Shown piece after piece: positions 9,901 to 19,001 of a stretch of DNA of 64,000 nt (the stretch's first letter is position 1; the number at the start of each line of letters is the position of its first letter). Under the pieces are notes generated by a model that ran no database searches, was not told the DNA's origin, and saw only the letters and a program-made list of their open reading frames with translations. The position numbers and the translations under genes were made by a program. Source of the stretch: an uncultured Chloracidobacterium sp. (GTDB taxonomy: Bacteria > Acidobacteriota > Blastocatellia > Pyrinomonadales > Pyrinomonadaceae); contig CAKZGE010000008.1 of assembly GCA_936914845.1 (NCBI GenBank), positions 62,001-126,000 on the forward strand. Direction: 5' to 3'.

Positions 9901-12399
9901 CTAAAAGCTCTTCCGAAATAGATACGACGCTCTTATGAAAAATGTTCTGCTATTTCGTTCAAAACCGTTTTCCCGCTGATACGTATATGGGTTCCAACCG
10001 GAGTAATTGAAATTATCGTTATATCCGACGTAAAAAGCAGTTCCGGGGTTCGGGTTCCAGCCAAAAAGGAACTGTCCGCTGTAATTTCGCTGCATATTGT
10101 CGTGATCAAGCCGCAAACGTGTAAAAAGGAACCTTGAGAATTGATACGTCGAATTGATCGATACGATGTCCGAATCAAATGCACGCAGCCGATCGCTTTT
10201 GCGATCCAGGCGGCTTTTTCGATAGCTGACAGACATTCGCAGCGGATCGATGGGTTTATATTCCAGATATATCTCGGCATCTCTTTGCAAGCCGGGCTGC
10301 GGATCTTGCGGGCTGTTGCCGAAATCAAAATCGAAAGCGTTGTTGATCATCCCGACAAACAATCCGTAATTGAAACGCTTGTTTACCGTTTGGTTTATAT
10401 TGACCGACATATATTGCTGCCAAGTTCCCCGCGAAGGCCTGCCGGCGAACGCGCCGGGACGTGTCGGCATTCGCCTCAACCCAAATTCCTCTTCGTAGAT
10501 CTTTTCATAGAAAATGCCGCTTTCGGCTGAGATGAAGATATTTTTCTGCAGAGAAGCGTTGTAATTATGGCCCAGATTGAACCCCTGCAGCCTGCCTTTC
10601 CAATCGTAATCAATTGCCGTGATCTGTCGTGCATTCAGCCTGATCAAAGCATTTTTCGGCTTGGAAGCCGTGCTGAACCGATTCATAAAAAAGGCGAAAT
10701 TTGTATTTGTGCGGCGGGCGAAACCCGCGTCGGTCACATAGTCGCCGCTGCGGCCGCCGGCTTCGACGAACCAGCCTCGCTTATCTGTGTTGTAATCGAG
10801 ACTGGCATAATAGCCGATCCCGTTTCCTGTTCGATATTTGTTAAAGGTCGCTCCGCCGCATATCCCACGATTACGGGCGGCCTGCTGAGGGTCATTCGCC
10901 GGTTCAAAGGAATTGTCGAAATAGCATCGCCGCGACGTTGTGCCGATCATCTGAAAATTTGCCGTCAATGTCGGCGAAAGCTTGAGCCGTCCGTCAAAGG
11001 ATGCAACGAGATTCTTGCGTTCCGGAAATCCGCGATATGTCGCCATAAATCCGATATTATTCTCTTTGCCAAAATCACGTTTGACACGGGCCACCGCAAA
11101 AATAGCGTTTCGGCCGGCGAATTCGTCGATCCACGGCCGAACCGACGGGTCGTTAAGATCATCATCGTCATAATTGCCCGGAGCCTTATCCGAAGCTGCC
11201 AGAAAACCAAATGAATTCTTGCCGCTCTTCCCCGTCAATTTCACTGCCACATCGGGATCGACTATCGTCCGCGAATAGAATATGTTCATCGGTGTGCTGA
11301 AGATATCCTGTCCCTCCAAAAAGAACGGACGTTTCTCGGTAAAATAGATCGGAAATCGCTGGTTTGCTGTTACGACCGGAGCATCAGCCTCGATCTCTGC
11401 AAAATCCGGGTTGACCGCGGCATCGAGCGTTACGTTAGGCGAGATCGTATATTTCAGCGTCACACCGAGGTCTGCTCCGACCGGAAAATTGACGAACCGG
11501 CCGCGGTCGATCATATTAAAACCCGGGTTCGCCGTCGGATCATTCAAAATGTAGCGCGGAATGGTTCGCGTTCGCCGCCCGGTTTGTGAAACTGTTACGC
11601 TCGGCACGATCTCCAGCGTCCGCTCATATTTGATCTCTTCCAATCCGGCTAGCTTTCCGTGCTTTATCAGAAAACCTGATATATTGCGGTCATCCGGCAG
11701 CCACTGGTCAAATTCGTCATTGAAGCGATCAATGTTGCGCGCGACATTAAAGCCCCACAGCTTTCCCTTTCCGGCGGTGTAGCGAAGCGATTTGAACGGG
11801 ATCTTTACTTCCACAGACCATCCCCACGGTTCGATCACACCTTTTGATTCCATCACCACATCCACCGAGAAATCCGAACCGCGTCCTTCGGTATAGATGC
11901 CGTCCTGTTGTATTCCAAGCGGATTGAAACCGAGCACGTAAGCCCGCCGTTGATCATTATATGTATCAAGCCAGACACGCACGTTATCTTCGCCGAACAC
12001 TTCATCGCGCTTGGCTACCGTTGCCCTGATCTTATCCGGTTCATCCCAGCATTTGAACGATATGTATAAATGCTTCTCGTCGTAGATGATGCGGGCTTCG
12101 GTCGGTCGAGAAGCTTGCGTGTTGTCGCCGGGTGCGGTCTGATAGAAATCTTTCAAAACCATTGCCTGCTGCCAGCCCTCCTCATCGGGCCGGCCGTCGA
12201 TAACGATCGGCGTAATTATTTTCGGCACGACCACCGGACGCTGTTTTTCTGGCGGCAGAACTATCCGCGAGCTTTTACCTGTTGACAGGTCGCGCTTTAT
12301 CTCGGCAGGCAATGTTGCAGCCACTGCCGGTCCGGAATCTTGCCCGAACGCAGCGGCCATTAATAGAATTATGACAAAAGGAATATAAAGGTTTCTCAT
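9901..12399 (-). CDS. Exported DUF5916 protein with CBM9-like domain, probable outer-membrane barrel
   Basis: 832 residues from the ATG at 12399, chosen because AGGAG lies 7 nt upstream and the protein then opens with a signal peptide (MRNLYIPFVIILLMAAAFGQ). After a short linker, residues about 40-230 resemble a family 9 carbohydrate-binding module (IDGRPDEEGWQQA, then YISFKCWDEP). The rest matches the DUF5916 pattern: long stretches of alternating hydrophobic/aromatic strands ending in an aromatic-rich segment with a C-terminal Phe, as in outer-membrane barrels. Substrate and role are unknown; relatives sit in the envelope of Acidobacteria and Bacteroidetes. Not part of a SusCD locus here. 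Single-gene unit with a strong terminator. Confidence 0.75.
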   Translation of the reverse strand: MRNLYIPFVIILLMAAAFGQDSGPAVAATLPAEIKRDLSTGKSSRIVLPPEKQRPVVVPKIITPIVIDGRPDEEGWQQAMVLKDFYQTAPGDNTQASRPTEARIIYDEKHLYISFKCWDEPDKIRATVAKRDEVFGEDNVRVWLDTYNDQRRAYVLGFNPLGIQQDGIYTEGRGSDFSVDVVMESKGVIEPWGWSVEVKIPFKSLRYTAGKGKLWGFNVARNIDRFNDEFDQWLPDDRNISGFLIKHGKLAGLEEIKYERTLEIVPSVTVSQTGRRTRTIPRYILNDPTANPGFNMIDRGRFVNFPVGADLGVTLKYTISPNVTLDAAVNPDFAEIEADAPVVTANQRFPIYFTEKRPFFLEGQDIFSTPMNIFYSRTIVDPDVAVKLTGKSGKNSFGFLAASDKAPGNYDDDDLNDPSVRPWIDEFAGRNAIFAVARVKRDFGKENNIGFMATYRGFPERKNLVASFDGRLKLSPTLTANFQMIGTTSRRCYFDNSFEPANDPQQAARNRGICGGATFNKYRTGNGIGYYASLDYNTDKRGWFVEAGGRSGDYVTDAGFARRTNTNFAFFMNRFSTASKPKNALIRLNARQITAIDYDWKGRLQGFNLGHNYNASLQKNIFISAESGIFYEKIYEEEFGLRRMPTRPGAFAGRPSRGTWQQYMSVNINQTVNKRFNYGLFVGMINNAFDFDFGNSPQDPQPGLQRDAEIYLEYKPIDPLRMSVSYRKSRLDRKSDRLRAFDSDIVSINSTYQFSRFLFTRLRLDHDNMQRNYSGQFLFGWNPNPGTAFYVGYNDNFNYSGWNPYTYQRENGFERNSRTFFIRASYLFRKSF

Positions 12400-12523
12400 T
12401 AATAGGCTCCTGCACCGTTCCGTGGATTTGAAAGGGAATTTCGACGCAGGAAACCTCTGCCGACTATAACGGTCGCCCGTGTCGGAAAGTTTCATGCGTT
12501 GATGATGTTTTTATATGATCTTT

Positions 12524-14389
12524 TTAATTGGCGACCGCCAGCAGCTGAGCACTGCGTATCAAAAGAGGCCCTTCGCCAAGCTTTAGTTGGTATTTTGCGG
12601 TTCCGGCTCCGAAACGCCACTGGCCCTCGGCGACCTTCGTCGGCTCCTTCAAACCTTCGACAGCAAGTGTTTCCCGGTCGGCAATGATCTGTGCACTAAC
12701 GTTATCCGGCAGGGTCAAATACGTCATGCCGTCACCTACGGCTAGGTCGAGCGAAGAAAATTTCCCGTCGAGATAGACATCCCCGTCGCCGCTTTGTGAA
12801 CGCAGTTCGCCGTCAAAACCGATCAATCTGATGCGGGCATCGCCGGCGGTCATGTCGAGACTGCCGCCAACATCACGCAGATCAATGGACATATCGCCGC
12901 CATTGACGGCTACCGCCCCCTTGACGTTGCTGATGCGAATATCACCCTCCGTCTTTACGGTAACGTCCGCATTGCGCGGAACAAAAACTTCGAGCCGGGC
13001 CGGAAATTCGGATGCTCGCGGAAGGATCAATCTAATATTATCGCCTGAAACCTCTTCGACCACCTTGATCGGTTTCTCACCTTCGTCCACGGCCTCGTAC
13101 TGGGTCAAGATGTATTTGACCTCACCGCGGTCCCAACCGGAAACCCGCACACTGCTTTCACCACCTTCGATGGTGACCTTTGCCCTTGCCTTGATCGGAA
13201 ATGTCGCCCCGGTTTGTCCCGCCACGGCCAATGGCCCGGGCATATCAAATGACGCAATATTGGCCAATGCGATCGTCTGAGCCCGCATTCCTTCCCGAAT
13301 GCTCTTTTCGATCTTATCGGAATTAATGTCTATTTTTAGGTTTTGAAGCTCGGCTAAAGTGCTTTTGTTCAATGTCTTGGCGTTCACCTTTGCCAACTCT
13401 TTCTGGGCGGAAGCCATTGCACGGGCCGTTTCGCGTTGAGCCGCTGCGGCGGCCCTTTGCTGTGCGACCATGGCCCCGTGCATCGCCCGGTCCGATCCGC
13501 GCAGCGTAACTGCCGGAAATTCAGACGAACTCCCGACCAGGTCCGTGACCGCGCTCGGTTTGCGGCCGTCATTTTTTCGGCCGATAAAGATCTCGCCGTT
13601 CACCGAATCAAGCTTTATCCGGCCGGCACCGCTGCCGAGCCTCCCATTCATGTCACGGCCAATGAATTCACCTTTTTTAACAGTTAAGCCGAGGTCGGTA
13701 GTGATGGCGCCATTGAGCGAATCGGCCTTGATCGTCGCATCTGTATCCGACGGGATCAACACATTCACCTTGCCGTTGACGGTTGAAAAATTCAGCCGAG
13801 CTCCCTTTTCGATGCGATCCACATCAGCCCTTACCTCACCATTGACGGTTGAAAGTTCGGCATTGCCGCTGATGCCTTCGGCGTTGATCGTTCCATTGAC
13901 CACCGTCAACCTTACCACCGGCCCTTTGACACCGGCCACAGTAACGGTGCCATTAACGGCCTCAACAGCATCAAGCGAAACCGTTCGCGGCACCCATAAT
14001 TTCATATCGACCCTTACATCGGCGGACCTGTTCTTGTTTAGAACGATGCGATTCATACCATGATCGGCAGCAACGCTGAATTTTTCCGTTGTCGCGTCGA
14101 TATCCAGCTTCACCCGCTGCAGTGCTTCGGCGGAGTCAGCGGTCTTCGTGGCCATCAACCGCACCTCGTTTCGGTCCCACACTTCGATCGTGATCGAACC
14201 GTTTATATTCGATATATTGACAACGCCGTTTGCCGACAGCGGATATGTCTGGTCAAACTTTTCCGTCTCCGCCGCCTGAATGCTGACCTCTGCTGATGTC
14301 ACCTGTACCGGCGAACCCTCGCCCGTGTTCGTGGCGTCGCCCGAAGAAAATAAAAGTCCTGTGAATACCAATGTATAGATCCAACTCAT
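12524..14389 (-). CDS. Exported DUF4097-type repeat protein
   Basis: 621 residues from the ATG at 14389, preceded by AGGAG and followed by a signal peptide (MSWIYTLVFTGLLFSSG). Most of the chain is short beta-strand repeats built around the words VNG, SVNG and LNG, as in DUF4097/bactofilin-like right-handed beta-helix proteins. The first repeat block (about 45-290) is followed by an Ala/Gln/Arg-rich helical linker (about 310-400) and a second repeat block (about 420-600). Function unknown; such proteins are often encoded next to sigma/anti-sigma genes, and a shorter relative occurs at 35156-36157 in exactly that setting. The start region faces the glycine-zipper gene across a 250-bp divergent intergenic stretch. 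Confidence 0.7.
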   Translation of the reverse strand: MSWIYTLVFTGLLFSSGDATNTGEGSPVQVTSAEVSIQAAETEKFDQTYPLSANGVVNISNINGSITIEVWDRNEVRLMATKTADSAEALQRVKLDIDATTEKFSVAADHGMNRIVLNKNRSADVRVDMKLWVPRTVSLDAVEAVNGTVTVAGVKGPVVRLTVVNGTINAEGISGNAELSTVNGEVRADVDRIEKGARLNFSTVNGKVNVLIPSDTDATIKADSLNGAITTDLGLTVKKGEFIGRDMNGRLGSGAGRIKLDSVNGEIFIGRKNDGRKPSAVTDLVGSSSEFPAVTLRGSDRAMHGAMVAQQRAAAAAQRETARAMASAQKELAKVNAKTLNKSTLAELQNLKIDINSDKIEKSIREGMRAQTIALANIASFDMPGPLAVAGQTGATFPIKARAKVTIEGGESSVRVSGWDRGEVKYILTQYEAVDEGEKPIKVVEEVSGDNIRLILPRASEFPARLEVFVPRNADVTVKTEGDIRISNVKGAVAVNGGDMSIDLRDVGGSLDMTAGDARIRLIGFDGELRSQSGDGDVYLDGKFSSLDLAVGDGMTYLTLPDNVSAQIIADRETLAVEGLKEPTKVAEGQWRFGAGTAKYQLKLGEGPLLIRSAQLLAVAN

Positions 14390-14558
14390 GATCGTGGCTC
14401 CTATGATGTCGAAAAATAAAATACCGCAAATGATCGAAATATCTGCTCTCTGCCTATAAAACACCACGCCTATCGCATTTGTGACAAAAATATTTTGATG
14501 CTCCTGCCGAACTTTTTACTGTATTTATAGCAAGTTTAAGCAGAACGCATAAAAGTTC

Positions 14559-14587
14559 TTGTAATTTCTTAAGCACTTGTGTATAAA
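14559..14587 (+). promoter_or_regulatory. Probable sigma-70 promoter of the glycine-zipper gene
   Basis: TTGTAA and TATAAA are separated by exactly 17 bp, with the -10 box 55 bp upstream of the ATG at 14643. Good match to the consensus, within an A/T-rich divergent intergenic region. Confidence 0.5.
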
Positions 14588-14642
14588 TATATGCGGACAA
14601 ACCATTTCTCGATTTCTTTAACGCACGAGCAGGAGAATTATC

Positions 14643-15752
14643 ATGAAGCTATCAAAAAGTTTCGCAGCTGTGACTTTGAGCGTCGCACTCGGTTTATTTT
14701 CGTCATTAGGCCTTTCTATTCAGCCGGTTTACGGACAAACTGCCGCCGGCGTTGCCATTCAACGGGGTTATCGCACCGGCTATTCCGACGGCTATATGGC
14801 CGGCTACCGCGATGTGATCGACAGCCTCGGTAAAAGCTATGCCCGACATAACGATTACGCAAAGGCCGACCGTGCGTTCAATAAAGAATACGGCTCGGTA
14901 GAAGATTACAAAGACGGCTATCAACAGGGTTTTGAAAGCGGTTATGATACCGGATTTGAAAAACGTTCGTTCGAAGCAAATATTCCGGTCAATTTGGCGA
15001 AACGCGGCACAGTTGCCGTTGAACCGCGAGCCGAACCAAACGCTCCGATTGCACAAGCAGCTCCGGAAACGGCTGTACCGACACGAGTTGCTCCGGCTCC
15101 TGAACCGGTCGCCGCCGCGATCCCGGAACCGACTCCGCCGGTTGAAGCCCCGGCCGTTCCTTATACGTCGTCTCAAATACCACGGACAGAATTCACGCCG
15201 GTCAGCGATGCCGTCATCATTATTCCGCGGGACACGGATCTGATCGTCGAGGTTCAAGAGGATCTTTCCACCGACCGCAGCCGCGTCGGCGACAAATTTA
15301 CTGCCAAGATCATTTCACCTTCGGAGATCGCCGGAGCTCTGGTCGAAGGACGTGTCGTCAAGATCACCAAGCCCGGCCGCATCAAGCGCCGTTCGGAAAT
15401 GCAGCTTTCTTTTGACCGTATTATTTTGACCGAAAATCGTTGGAGCAATTTCAACGCCGTGTTGACCGAGGTTATGCCGGTCAAGGGCGATAATGTCAGA
15501 CGTGTTGATAACGAAGGCTCGGCTATCGGCAAAAGCTCTTACAGATCGGACGGCATCAAGATCGGTGCCGCCACCGGCAGCGGACTGATTATCGGAGCAG
15601 TTGCGGGCGGACCCGTCGGAGCGGCCGTCGGTGCGGGCGTCGGAGCAGCTTTTGGTGTCGGTGCGGTCGTCATCGAACGCGGAAAGAATATCAATCTCAA
15701 TCGAGCTCAGCAGCTCCGCATCAAAACTTCCTACGAGACTATGATCAGATAG
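14643..15752 (+). CDS. Exported glycine-zipper envelope protein with YxxGY repeats
   Basis: 369 residues; the start has AGGAG 7 nt upstream. A signal peptide (about 1-31) is followed by an aromatic/Gly repeat region (GYRTGYSDGYMAGYRD, then DGYQQGFESGYDTGF; about 37-110), a Pro/Ala/Glu-rich linker (about 115-175), a globular domain (about 185-300) and a glycine-zipper membrane segment (GSGLIIGAVAGGPVGAAVG..., about 310-345). The tail is polar. The architecture suggests an envelope-anchored or pore-like structural protein. No enzyme motif is visible and the function is not known. Expressed divergently from the DUF4097 gene. Confidence 0.65.
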   Translation: MKLSKSFAAVTLSVALGLFSSLGLSIQPVYGQTAAGVAIQRGYRTGYSDGYMAGYRDVIDSLGKSYARHNDYAKADRAFNKEYGSVEDYKDGYQQGFESGYDTGFEKRSFEANIPVNLAKRGTVAVEPRAEPNAPIAQAAPETAVPTRVAPAPEPVAAAIPEPTPPVEAPAVPYTSSQIPRTEFTPVSDAVIIIPRDTDLIVEVQEDLSTDRSRVGDKFTAKIISPSEIAGALVEGRVVKITKPGRIKRRSEMQLSFDRIILTENRWSNFNAVLTEVMPVKGDNVRRVDNEGSAIGKSSYRSDGIKIGAATGSGLIIGAVAGGPVGAAVGAGVGAAFGVGAVVIERGKNINLNRAQQLRIKTSYETMIR

Positions 15753-15787
15753 AAACCGGTAGCCACTTTCCCGGCACCGAAAGCGTA

Positions 15788-15822
15788 GGGCGATGTTTGC
15801 CGAGCAGGCCGACATCGCCCTT
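15788..15822 (+). terminator. Hairpin after the glycine-zipper gene
   Basis: Perfect 10-bp stem (AGGGCGATGT / ACATCGCCCT) with a 15-nt loop, 36 bp past the stop codon. It lacks a T-run, so the terminator call is moderate. Confidence 0.45.
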
Positions 15823-15952
15823 CGTTCGCCTTAAATATGCTCTTTCAAAGCTGATGCAGCCTCAGCTTCTCCTCACAACCAAGAGCGACGGCGACTGAGC
15901 TCTTCTTTTTCACTGTATCTCATCACTGATCTCAGACATCCTGCCCGCCCTC

Positions 15953-16014
15953 TTAACTCTCCTCCTTACCCTTCTTAACTCTCCTCCTTACCCTTCTTAA
16001 CTCTCCTCCTTACC
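15953..16014. repeat. Three tandem 22-nt repeats
   Basis: The unit TTAACTCTCCTCCTTACCC plus TTC recurs at 15953, 15975 and 15997 with a strict 22-nt period. The last unit is cut at 16014 and runs into AAGGAGGAG, which pairs with the preceding CTCCTCCTT to form a 9-bp hairpin. Two diverged units recur near 16174-16216. No coding sense; it lies in a 660-bp gene-free stretch. Confidence 0.85.
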
Positions 16015-16115
16015 AAGGAGGAGTACGGCTTCAGCCGGGAGGTGGTTCTTCTCCCGCCAGATGGTTCTCATCCCGTCCGAACCCAGTCGCTATCGCTCCC
16101 GGTTCTGACATTGCT
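15997..16115. repeat. Dispersed intergenic repeat, copy 1
   Basis: Two blocks recur 3' of here: 53 nt (15997-16049) identical to 16199-16251, and 37 nt (16079-16115) identical to 16262-16298. The first block contains the hairpin CTCCTCCTT-ACC-AAGGAGGAG. The second contains GAACC ... GGTTC arms around AGTCGCTATCGCTCCC. Copy 1 carries about 20 bp of extra sequence between the blocks. The 16049-16115 side still differs by one base from a perfect 9-bp outer stem. Confidence 0.85.
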
Positions 16116-16198
16116 TGGAGATGAACGACCTATAAGACACGACCATTTTGTATCGCAGGATCCTGCTTGCCTTCTAACTCTCCTCTCCTTACCCTTCT

Positions 16199-16298
16199 TT
16201 AACTCTCCTCCTTACCAAGGAGGAGTACGGCTTCAGCCGGGAGGTGGTTCTCCTCCGGTCAGAACCCAGTCGCTATCGCTCCCGGTTCTGACATTGCT
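16199..16298. repeat. Dispersed intergenic repeat, copy 2
   Basis: The second copy of the composite repeat. Here the 3' block is framed by a perfect 9-bp inverted repeat (GTCAGAACC / GGTTCTGAC), so it would fold into two adjacent stem-loops. This looks like a REP/MITE-like element, but no transposase is near. Confidence 0.8.
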
Positions 16299-16337
16299 CG
16301 ATCGTCAACGCTATATAGAACTCGACTATTCTATAAA

Positions 16338-16373
16338 GCCAAAAAGCCCCGTCGGATGACGAGGCTTTTTTGG
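16338..16373. terminator. Bidirectional rho-independent terminator
   Basis: AAAAAGCCCCGTC and GACGAGGCTTTTTT form a stem with a GGAT loop and A/T tracts on both sides. On the minus strand it ends the radical SAM transcript, 39 bp beyond its stop. Confidence 0.75.
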
Positions 16374-16411
16374 CTATTTTATTGCGGAAAGGAGTGTCCG
16401 CGTTCCGGTCG

Positions 16412-18448
16412 TTATTCGGCAACGGCCATTTCTTTGTCTTCTTTCTTTTCGCGTTTGATGCCGCCGATCTGGACGAGTTTTTCGCCCTGGATACCATTTT
16501 TCTGCATCACCATTTCCTGATACAGTTTGCGCATCATCTGCATTTCTTCGGCCGCTGTTTTCGGCCCTTCCATTTCCGGTTTGTTCGGACGCTGAAGGTC
16601 AACTTCGTTCAAAACCAAGTTGTGCGATTTATCGCCGAGTTCGACATTCTTGCCGCGAGCAAAAACATCGTGGCGGCCGTGGTCCTTATACCATTGGGCA
16701 ACTGTAGCATTTTGGTGCATGTGCTCAATGATGTTTCTCCAGCCGATACCGGTGTTATAGGCACAGAAGCTGATCTCGCCTTCCTGTGTTCCGTATGGAA
16801 TAATGCACATTTCGGTGCGGCGGAAGTCGTAGTTGAACAGATCTTGGAACCACATACCGGCGATGAAGAGGAAGTTCCACGGATCTTGGCGGCGTTTTTC
16901 GATATCGGCAGCCGTGCGGTCAGGCCCGACCTTGCCGTAATCTTTGCCAGAAAGCCCGAAAGATTTGTCGAATTTCTTAAGGATACCGCCCAAAGTAAGG
17001 CTGTCCGGTGATCCATAAGGATTATAATTTTTCAGCAATGCAAGGCCCATCATAATGTTCGAGAACCACTTGCCGCGGTTCGTGTCCGTGATGTGCTGCA
17101 TATCCGTCACCAATCCTTGAATGTTCAAGAACTGTGGCACCGGAGCCATTTCTTTCGTTTCTTTGTTGACCATAACGGCCGTGCCAACCCCGCAATTAGG
17201 GTGACATCCGCACGAAACCTGACCCCATTCGGCTTCAGCACCGTGAACAACGTCAGCAAAATCGGCAAATGCCCCCATCAGCGAAAGCGGGAACCAATCG
17301 CGCGTCGGTTCCGTAATGCCGACCTGCTTCTGCACGTCCAAGGCAAGGTGCGACAACGTATAACGCTGCTGCAACCGTCGCTGTTCGGTGATCAATTCGT
17401 CGCGGCCGGTAAATGAAACCGGCTGAAAAGCGATGAACGAGATCTTTTTCGGATTTTCCAAAGCAAAGCGAATGATCGAACCAACTTGGTCATTGTTGAT
17501 GCCGTTGACCAGCGTTGTAACCAAAATGATGTCAACACCGGCTTCGTGCAGATTGTTGATCGCACGTAGCTTTACGTCAAATAAATTACCGATCTGTCGG
17601 TGGGAATTGGCGTCGTTGCCAATACCGTCAAATTGGAGATATACGAATCGAAGTCCTGCTTCGGCCGCTTCTCTACAAAATTCTTTCGATTTTGCAAACT
17701 CGATCCCGTTGGTCGCCGCCTGAACGGAATTGTAACCAACCTTGCGAGCATAGCGAACCGCCTCTAAAAAGTGCGGTGAAAGCGTCGGTTCGCCGCCCGA
17801 ATACTGAACCGACATCTGGCGACGCGGTTTGATCGAGATGGCGTTGTCGAGGATCTCCTTAACATCTTCCATCGAAAGCTCATGAACGAAACCAACTTGG
17901 TTCGCGTCCATAAAGCACGGATCGCACATCATATTGCAGCGGTTCGTCAGATCAACGGTCAAAACCGCCCCGCGGCCGTATTTAATGGTCGAAGAACCAT
18001 GATTATGAAGCTTTTCGTCATTATGGGCATCCATGTCGCGGCCCGGGAACAATCCTTCGATGTGCTTCAAAAAGCCCGAATCGATCGCCATCATGTCTTC
18101 AAAATGGCCGTGCTTTTCGCAATCCTTGATCATCCAGACTTGGCCATCACGCTCGATGATCTGTGCTTTGATCTCGCCAACGTTGTCATTGACCAATGTC
18201 GAAACATCGCGCTTTCCGCTCAATATCTCTTCACGAGCCTCGATCACGCAGTTCGGGCAGAGCGAATCGGTCTGGCGCGGAAATCCGAGCGTCGGCTTCG
18301 ATTTCTGCCACGACTTCAAAATAGGTTTATCGGCCCATTTCGGAATGAATGACGGATTTGGTTTAAACTGATTGACTGCTTTAACGGCCTTGAACATGCC
18401 GCTTGCCAAATAGGTCAATCCTTTCTCAAAATGCTTAACAGGTCTCAT
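16412..18448 (-). CDS. Radical SAM protein, Tes-like (candidate membrane-spanning lipid synthase)
   Basis: 678 residues. The radical SAM cluster motif is CNMMCDPC (Cys171, Cys175, Cys178) inside LTVDLTNRCNMMCDPCF, followed by SGGEP at 217-221. N-terminal to it is a CPNC pair (64, 67) with a second Cys in KDCEKHGHFED (110). C-terminal are SCGCHPNCG (413, 415, 419) and two further Cys near 565-580, so extra metal sites are likely. This layout, including the KxCxxHGxF and LTNRCNxxCxxCF signatures, is that of the archaeal tetraether synthase (Tes, MJ0619) family, which joins lipid tails carbon to carbon. Acidobacteria make membrane-spanning iso-diabolic acid lipids, so an equivalent role here is plausible, but it is inferred from remembered family features. 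Single gene with its own terminator. Confidence 0.65.
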   Translation of the reverse strand: MRPVKHFEKGLTYLASGMFKAVKAVNQFKPNPSFIPKWADKPILKSWQKSKPTLGFPRQTDSLCPNCVIEAREEILSGKRDVSTLVNDNVGEIKAQIIERDGQVWMIKDCEKHGHFEDMMAIDSGFLKHIEGLFPGRDMDAHNDEKLHNHGSSTIKYGRGAVLTVDLTNRCNMMCDPCFMDANQVGFVHELSMEDVKEILDNAISIKPRRQMSVQYSGGEPTLSPHFLEAVRYARKVGYNSVQAATNGIEFAKSKEFCREAAEAGLRFVYLQFDGIGNDANSHRQIGNLFDVKLRAINNLHEAGVDIILVTTLVNGINNDQVGSIIRFALENPKKISFIAFQPVSFTGRDELITEQRRLQQRYTLSHLALDVQKQVGITEPTRDWFPLSLMGAFADFADVVHGAEAEWGQVSCGCHPNCGVGTAVMVNKETKEMAPVPQFLNIQGLVTDMQHITDTNRGKWFSNIMMGLALLKNYNPYGSPDSLTLGGILKKFDKSFGLSGKDYGKVGPDRTAADIEKRRQDPWNFLFIAGMWFQDLFNYDFRRTEMCIIPYGTQEGEISFCAYNTGIGWRNIIEHMHQNATVAQWYKDHGRHDVFARGKNVELGDKSHNLVLNEVDLQRPNKPEMEGPKTAAEEMQMMRKLYQEMVMQKNGIQGEKLVQIGGIKREKKEDKEMAVAE

Positions 18449-19001
18449 AATCTTTATTATTTATTGTAAAATTACCCAAGATAGACATCCGGGAATTAGA
18501 AACCTGGCTCCCGAATTAGGCTTTTCGCCATCTATGCTGCTGCCACCGATTATTGCAATTTCCGTGCCTAATACACTGTGCACGTCCTGATCTTAAGGAT
18601 ATTGCAAAATGGCCTTGTTATATGGTTGCGGACAAGCCTTTATGCCCACCGAAGGAAGATAGTAGCAAATAACCGGCGGTGTGTCACATCGACACAGCAA
18701 GTTTTATTTCAAGACCGGCGGACCATTTTGACACATGCCGCCGCCTCAAGCAGACCGCGGCTTAACCAAGCTTAAGCAAACATCGATTCGCCTCCGGAAA
18801 ATTAAGCACATATTTTATACATTACATCACCTTCTTGTGTTAAATTACTGAAAATAATGCAGTTAGCAGATCGAGAAAAGCGCTTTACATTTGCTTTCTA
18901 TCTATGTTAAGCTGTTCAACACTTCAAGGGGAAAAACGATCATAATTTAGTTTTGAAGTAAGACGTATTGGGAGCGCCTCTGTGGTTTAGGCTCACGTTC
19001 T
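18449..19001. other. 553-bp intergenic region without a visible gene
   Basis: Separates the divergent radical SAM gene (minus) and the phosphohexomutase gene (plus). No convincing ORF is present. Visible structure: a small hairpin TGTGTC-ACATC-GACACA (18680-18696) and a longer-range CGGCGG/CCGCCG pairing around it (about 18673-18742). A/T-rich stretches near both ends could hold promoters, but none fits the consensus well. Confidence 0.5.

Noticed and set aside
15953..16014. The 22-nt tandem units as a CRISPR array
   Set aside because: Units are contiguous without unique spacers, and there are no cas genes.
18578..18775. 65-codon ORF in the 553-bp intergenic region
   Set aside because: Start without a ribosome-binding site and a composition unlike neighbouring genes; more likely non-coding.
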